Shown here piece after piece: positions 6,654-9,617 of a stretch of DNA of 9,617 nucleotides. The DNA is taken from positions 1 through 9,617 of the forward strand of contig JAITKS010000210.1 in NCBI GenBank assembly GCA_031278315.1, given 5' to 3'. The notes beneath the pieces are model-generated. The model saw only the letters and a list, made by a program, of their open reading frames with translations, was not told the origin of the DNA and did no database searches. A program made the position numbers and the translations under genes. The stretch's first letter is position 1. Each line of letters opens with the position of its first letter. Source of the stretch: Planctomycetaceae bacterium (lineage in GTDB: Bacteria > Planctomycetota > Planctomycetia > Pirellulales > Thermoguttaceae).

Positions 6654-6698
6654 GTTGATTGGTTGATTGTTGATTGTTGGTTGATTGTTGGTTGGTTG
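6654..6698 (-). repeat. Degenerate TTGATTG/TTGG tandem array in the DUF1844 leader
   Basis: On the + strand the block is built from TTGATTG units (6655-6661, 6663-6669, 6670-6676 shifted by one base, and 6681-6687) interleaved with TTGG. On the DUF1844 sense strand it reads as CAATCAA and CCAA units ending about 8 nt before the ATG. The leader is therefore C/A-only over about 45 nt: unstructured, without a Shine-Dalgarno, and likely variable in length. Confidence 0.6.
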
Positions 6699-6887
6699 TG
6701 ATTAGTTAAGGTTAAATGTAAATTTTATAATTGACGTTCAGTGAAATTAAATTAGTCGAATTGTACAATGATATAACTCGCACAATGATTTTCGGCAATA
6801 TAAATATGTATTCAGCAAATCTTGATATTCGATTAGGGTAAATAGTAAACTCGAACCGAAACTTAAAACACAAAATATAAGGAAAAA

Positions 6888-7847
6888 CTATTGAACAGTT
6901 ACAATATTTTTTAATTGTCTGAAATATTCTTTGTACATCATTCGTAATATGAAATTAGAAATTTGAGAATTATTTTTGTTTTCTATAAATTTTTCTAAAT
7001 TCATTTTGGTTAATCCTCCATTTTGTTTCCATGACTTGCTCATTTCTATGAATGTGTTTTTGTTGGATTCAATAAAGTCGCCGAGAGTATTATAAAAAAT
7101 CGTATCAATATTGTTTTCGTTACAGATACGATCAATATCAGCTTGATGTGAAAGCCAAAGTTTTGTTAGCGGATTATTTGTTTTTAAGTCACTTGAAATA
7201 TTTTTGTTGTTATTATTTTGGTATGTGTCATTAGTTGTTACAAGAAATTTTCCATCTGAAAATTTAGTATCGAATTTAATGTAACAATTTTCGCAACAAT
7301 TTTCGTTATGATTTTTTGTATATTCGATTTGTTGAATTGAAGCTATAGTATTTTTTTTATCGTTTAATAATAATCGTGTGAAAAATCGTATTTCGGGAAA
7401 ATTTTGTGTTATATGGACAAACTCGACATCGTCTAATTTTTTGAATCCTATTGATTTTAATTCGTTTTCTGCCTGATTGTAACTGTTGAAATTACAATGT
7501 GTGAATTCGGCAGGATCAATTTGAACAACTTTATATTCTGAATTGTACAGCTTAAATTCTTGGACTAAAATTTTTTTTATTGCACACCAAATATACAATT
7601 TGAGAAGAATATAAGAAATCAAAAAATAAACAGTGATCGTGCAAGGTAAATGAATGTACTGCCAAGTTACAGTTTGGAATCGGCAAAAAAACAAACACGC
7701 AATAAACGAAATTAACAACGAAATAAATGTTAAAATTATCCGCTGCTGTAAAGTACCGAAAATCGACAAAATCAAGGATAAAACTGCAACAATCGCACCT
7801 ATTTTAAATCCCGAAGGCATTATTAAAAATTGTTCTATAAAGTTCAT
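6888..7847 (-). CDS. Membrane protein with three N-terminal helices and a cytoplasmic domain, unknown function
   Basis: A 319-residue protein. Three hydrophobic segments, about 14-31, 36-56 and 67-90, are followed by a basic KK, which suggests that the remaining 230 residues are cytoplasmic. The soluble part has an ENELKSIGFKKLDDVEF segment (127-143), RFFTRLL (154-160), KFDTKFSDGKFLVTTN (191-206) and PLTKLWLSHQADIDRI (226-241). I recall this succession (a GF-containing helix, a strand ending in FxxG, then a helix with a central His) from uncharacterised planctomycete and other membrane proteins, but cannot name a family. A cysteine cluster HNENCCENC (180-188) sits in a loop, and there is an NNNN run at 211-214. 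A weak GGAAAAA lies before the ATG at 7847. Upstream is the 11-bp repeat array at 7891-7923. Intact reading frame; role unknown. Confidence 0.85.
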   Translation of the reverse strand: MNFIEQFLIMPSGFKIGAIVAVLSLILSIFGTLQQRIILTFISLLISFIACLFFCRFQTVTWQYIHLPCTITVYFLISYILLKLYIWCAIKKILVQEFKLYNSEYKVVQIDPAEFTHCNFNSYNQAENELKSIGFKKLDDVEFVHITQNFPEIRFFTRLLLNDKKNTIASIQQIEYTKNHNENCCENCYIKFDTKFSDGKFLVTTNDTYQNNNNKNISSDLKTNNPLTKLWLSHQADIDRICNENNIDTIFYNTLGDFIESNKNTFIEMSKSWKQNGGLTKMNLEKFIENKNNSQISNFILRMMYKEYFRQLKNIVTVQ

Positions 7848-7890
7848 GAATTATTTTTCCGGCAATTTCTAAAAAGACTTTTTTGTCCGC

Positions 7891-7923
7891 GAATTTTCAC
7901 TGAATTTTCACTGAATTTTCACT
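7891..7923. repeat. Three tandem copies of the 11-mer GAATTTTCACT
   Basis: Exact copies at 7891-7901, 7902-7912 and 7913-7923, about one helical turn apart, lie 44 nt upstream of the membrane protein's start codon. Each unit after the first contains the dyad TGAA-TT-TTCA across its junction. Helical phasing suggests a cooperative protein-binding array for the downstream gene, though simple slippage is possible. Confidence 0.75.
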
Positions 7924-7943
7924 AAATTCTTTTTGTGAAAATT
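7914..7943. repeat. 9-bp perfect inverted repeat next to the 11-mer array
   Basis: AATTTTCAC (7914-7922) pairs with GTGAAAATT (7935-7943) across a 12-nt loop. The second arm is in effect an inverted copy of the 11-mer unit. It lies downstream of the aldo/keto reductase on the - strand, but no T-tract follows the stem in that direction, so it is more likely an operator-like arrangement than a terminator. Confidence 0.5.
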
Positions 7944-8101
7944 TGTGTCGATTCGCTGATAAAATGAGCAGAATTAATTTTAAGCTGCTCTAATTTGGAT
8001 TTTCGGTTTGATTGATTTGCTTGTTTATCTGTTGTGAATTAAAGTTTTTATGTTTTTGTGTAGTTTGTATAAATTCGTAGTGTGTGTATATTTTATTGAT
8101 A

Positions 8102-9112
8102 TTAGTTGGCGAAAGTTTCTTCAATTTTTTTGATTTCGTCATTTGCCAGTGTGATATTTCCTGCTTTTGAATTTTCGGCGGCTTGTTTTGGGTTTCTCAT
8201 GCCGCACAGGACGTGCATTTTGTTATATTTTGATGCAGTCCATGCGATGACTAGCTGACCTATAGTTAAGTTGTGAGCTTGTACGATAGGTTTTAGTTGT
8301 TCTAATTTTTTATTTATGTTACGAATATTTTCGGGGTCGAATCGGGCGTTTGAATTTCTCAGGTCGCCTTTTCCGAATTCGCGTTTTGGGGTTAATTTTC
8401 CGGTGAGAAGTCCGTTTGCCAGTGGTGAGTATGCGAATATACTTACGTTTGATTTTTCACAAGTGTCGAGTAAACCGTCTTTGATAATATTTTGATCTAG
8501 CAAGCTGAAACGTTCTTGAGCGACATCGAGTTGATTTGATTTAATGTATGTTTTAAGTTGTTCAAGGTTGACATTTGAGCATCCGATTGCGCGAATTTTT
8601 CCTACTTTCTTGAGGTGAATTAATTCTTCGATAGTATCGTCGAGCGGAGTTGTTGATTCTTGCCAATGTGTTTGTAGAAGGTCGATATAATCGGTGTTGA
8701 GCCGTTTAAGTGATTGTTCGACTTCGTGCCGGATAGATTCAGGGCGGAGATATTTATAAACGCGGTAAGTGTTTTTATTTTCTTTAACTATAGTATCGTT
8801 ATCGCTGTAGAAGTGTAATTCACCTTTTCCGGGCGGCCAATCGGCGGTATCCCAAACGAGACCGCATTTAGTTGCGAGGACAATTTTTTGACGTTTACCT
8901 TTGATTGCTTTACTGATTATTTCTTCAGACCGTCCGTAACCGTACATTGGGGCGGTATCAATTAGATTAACGCCGTTATCGAATGCGGTATGAATTGCGT
9001 TGATTGCAGATTGTTCTTCGGTACCTCCCCACATCCAGCCGCCTATTGCCCAAGCTCCAAAACCTATAACGGAAGCGTCGATATTACTTGAACCAATTTT
9101 TCTAATGTTCAT
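8102..9112 (-). CDS. Aldo/keto reductase, NADPH-dependent type
   Basis: A 336-residue cytoplasmic (alpha/beta)8-barrel oxidoreductase. The catalytic tetrad is complete: D52 and Y57 in LIDTAPMYGYG, K82 in ATKCGLVW, and H149 in LLQTHW. GCSN (177-180) and YSPLANGLLTGKL (228-240) are standard family elements. The C-terminal cofactor segment GMRNPKQAAEN (304-314) is the GxRxPxQxxEN variant typical of bacterial members near the YhdN/GSP69 and Tas-like groups. The segment 86-122 (DWPPGKGELHFYSD context) is a loop after strand 3 seen in some members. Members of this family reduce aldehydes, ketones or sugar-derived carbonyls; the substrate cannot be told from sequence. AAGGAA sits 6 nt before the ATG. 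No neighbouring metabolic gene suggests a pathway, and the gap of 254 nt to the next gene argues against an operon. Confidence 0.95.
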   Translation of the reverse strand: MNIRKIGSSNIDASVIGFGAWAIGGWMWGGTEEQSAINAIHTAFDNGVNLIDTAPMYGYGRSEEIISKAIKGKRQKIVLATKCGLVWDTADWPPGKGELHFYSDNDTIVKENKNTYRVYKYLRPESIRHEVEQSLKRLNTDYIDLLQTHWQESTTPLDDTIEELIHLKKVGKIRAIGCSNVNLEQLKTYIKSNQLDVAQERFSLLDQNIIKDGLLDTCEKSNVSIFAYSPLANGLLTGKLTPKREFGKGDLRNSNARFDPENIRNINKKLEQLKPIVQAHNLTIGQLVIAWTASKYNKMHVLCGMRNPKQAAENSKAGNITLANDEIKKIEETFAN

Positions 9113-9118
9113 TTTTTA

Positions 9119-9125
9119 TTCCTTT
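9119..9125 (-). promoter_or_regulatory. Ribosome binding site of the aldo/keto reductase
   Basis: On the - strand this reads AAAGGAA, 6 nt before the ATG at 9112. It is well spaced and decides this start. Confidence 0.65.
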
Positions 9126-9160
9126 TCTTTTTGTTAAATTTGATTTAATTTAGTCAAACA

Positions 9161-9192
9161 TACGGCAGCGTTTTGCGAAGTTTTCTACCGTA
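9161..9192 (-). promoter_or_regulatory. Possible leader hairpin or operator upstream of the aldo/keto reductase
   Basis: On the - strand TACGGTAG (9192-9185) and CTGCCGTA (9168-9161) can form an 8-bp RNA stem with one G-U pair and a 16-nt loop, ending 48 nt before the start codon. At the DNA level it is an 8-bp inverted repeat with one mismatch. It could be an operator or an RNA structure; there is no terminator T-tract. Confidence 0.3.
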
Positions 9193-9347
9193 AAACTAAA
9201 ATTTGTTATCAATTTTCGAATATGTAAATTATTGACATTTACAAATTATATTCAAAAACGGAAGGCGATATTTTACACCATTTAATAATTCGTTCAATAA
9301 CTGTAAATACAACTAAATTTTCAAAATACCAATTTTTTTTTATTAAC

Positions 9348-9374
9348 CACAGAGAACACAGAGAACACAGAGAA
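9348..9374 (+). repeat. Three exact copies of the 9-mer CACAGAGAA
   Basis: Perfect tandem units at 9348-9356, 9357-9365 and 9366-9374. Arrays of this CACAGAGAA type are familiar to me from intergenic DNA of unrelated bacterial genomes, including planctomycetes. Function unknown; unit length equals that of the TTCGTGTAT pair at 2786-2803. Confidence 0.8.
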
Positions 9375-9423
9375 AGAAGATTTTGTAATATATCAGTTAT
9401 CAGTGAAATAATTTATTTTTTTT

Positions 9424-9449
9424 GCGGGACTTCTTGATTATTAGTTTTT
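9424..9449 (+). repeat. Dispersed intergenic repeat, copy 2 (GCGGGACTTCTTGAT core)
   Basis: 9424-9438 is identical to 2759-2773, and the following 11 bases match with four differences. As in copy 1, a 9-nt tandem array is close by, here upstream rather than downstream. Confidence 0.6.
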
Positions 9450-9457
9450 TTATTATC

Positions 9458-9474
9458 ATACCCCGAAGGGGTAT
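9458..9474. repeat. Perfect 7-bp hairpin ATACCCC-GAA-GGGGTAT
   Basis: A 7-bp stem with a 3-nt loop, sharply GC-rich against the AT background. On the - strand the core reads CCCCTTCGGGG, which could alternatively form a C(UUCG)G tetraloop. No T-tract follows in either direction, so a terminator is not supported. It is followed 11 nt later by a larger hairpin. Confidence 0.65.
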
Positions 9475-9485
9475 CTCCAATGTAG

Positions 9486-9513
9486 CCGTGCGTGGTGTAC
9501 TCACCACACACGG
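9486..9513. repeat. REP-like 12-bp hairpin
   Basis: Arms CCGTGCGTGGTG (9486-9497) and CACCACACACGG (9502-9513) flank the loop TACT. The single mismatch is C-A on the + strand but a permitted G-U pair in a - strand transcript. Size, GC-richness and intergenic position resemble REP palindromes, which are mobilised by RAYT transposases in other bacteria. No such transposase is in this window. Confidence 0.6.
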
Positions 9514-9521
9514 AATCAAAT

Positions 9522-9586
9522 GGATAAATTACAACAAATAATTGATAAATTATCACAAAATCAATTTTGATAAATTATCACAAAAT
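9522..9586. repeat. Direct repeats of a dyad unit, TGATAAATTATCA
   Basis: A 19-base sequence is repeated exactly at 9543-9561 and 9568-9586, and a degenerate copy lies at 9522-9539. Starts are 21 and 25 nt apart. The first 13 bases of each exact copy form a perfect 6+1+6 dyad, TGATAA-A-TTATCA. Such iterated dyads are typical of operator clusters, but nothing downstream is visible to assign a target gene. Confidence 0.65.
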
Positions 9587-9617
9587 ATAAAATTTAAAAT
9601 CTAAAATTATAAAATCA

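Larger units (their letters stand above)
9113..9617. other. Repeat-rich non-coding region at the right edge
   Basis: No credible gene is visible in these 505 bases. The part near 9119-9192 is the leader of the aldo/keto reductase. The rest is a string of short repeats: a 9-nt array (9348-9374), the second copy of the dispersed 15-mer (9424-9438), two hairpins (9458-9474, 9486-9513) and a dyad-containing direct repeat (9522-9586). 9193-9347 is plain AT-rich DNA; a TTGACA at 9232-9237 has no -10 at a proper distance. Confidence 0.6.

Noticed and set aside
8102..9112. Apparent G/C strand skew of the aldo/keto reductase gene relative to the kinase gene
   Set aside because: Some 60-base lines show a strong skew, but others show the opposite; hand counts were inconsistent, so no claim of transfer or strand switch is made.
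9520..9570. 16-codon ORF beginning MDKLQQIIDKL in the right-edge repeats
   Set aside because: Very short; its reading frame is a product of the direct repeat, and the next repeat is out of frame. The GGA before it is a poor ribosome binding site.
1..9617. tRNA, rRNA, CRISPR array, insertion sequence or integrase gene
   Set aside because: Looked for on both strands; no cloverleaf, spaced direct-repeat array or transposase/integrase motif was seen.

Overview
This is a 9.6 kb, AT-rich bacterial chromosomal window with long intergenic gaps. The best lineage clue is a DUF1844 protein (6334-6645), a family I know mainly from Planctomycetota, Deltaproteobacteria (in the broad sense), Acidobacteria and Verrucomicrobia. 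With a large soluble multi-PAS/GAF hybrid kinase and 9-nt-period intergenic repeats, an AT-rich planctomycete-like bacterium is my best guess, but this is an inference. Shine-Dalgarno use is mixed: clear before the first methyltransferase and the aldo/keto reductase, weak or absent elsewhere.

Layout. 1-305 is non-coding, with two degenerate palindromic elements. Two co-directional beta-class DNA amino-methyltransferase genes follow on the + strand (306-1631 and 1702-2676), 70 nt apart. No restriction endonuclease is visible. They converge on a 1030-codon hybrid histidine kinase on the - strand (2883-5975; PAS, GAF, PAS, HisKA, HATPase, two receivers). Upstream of the kinase, a possible 47-codon small gene on the + strand (6048-6191) has a strong Shine-Dalgarno sequence and an in-frame pentanucleotide repeat. 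Three further - strand genes follow: DUF1844 (6334-6645), a three-helix membrane protein of unknown function (6888-7847) and an intact aldo/keto reductase (8102-9112). 9113-9617 is non-coding and rich in repeats and hairpins.

The genes do not form one obvious pathway. The methyltransferase pair probably forms one transcription unit: either the modification half of a system whose nuclease lies outside the window, or an orphan epigenetic pair. The - strand genes are separated by gaps of 242-358 nt and are probably transcribed separately. Most of the larger gaps carry a different short tandem or inverted repeat (periods of 5, about 7, 9, 11 and 21-25 nt). One 15-mer is shared by the gaps at 2759 and 9424, and another by the regions upstream of the first methyltransferase and the kinase. 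These repeats, the small ORF and the kinase's low-complexity insertion are the most unusual things here. I do not see a clearly new multi-gene system.
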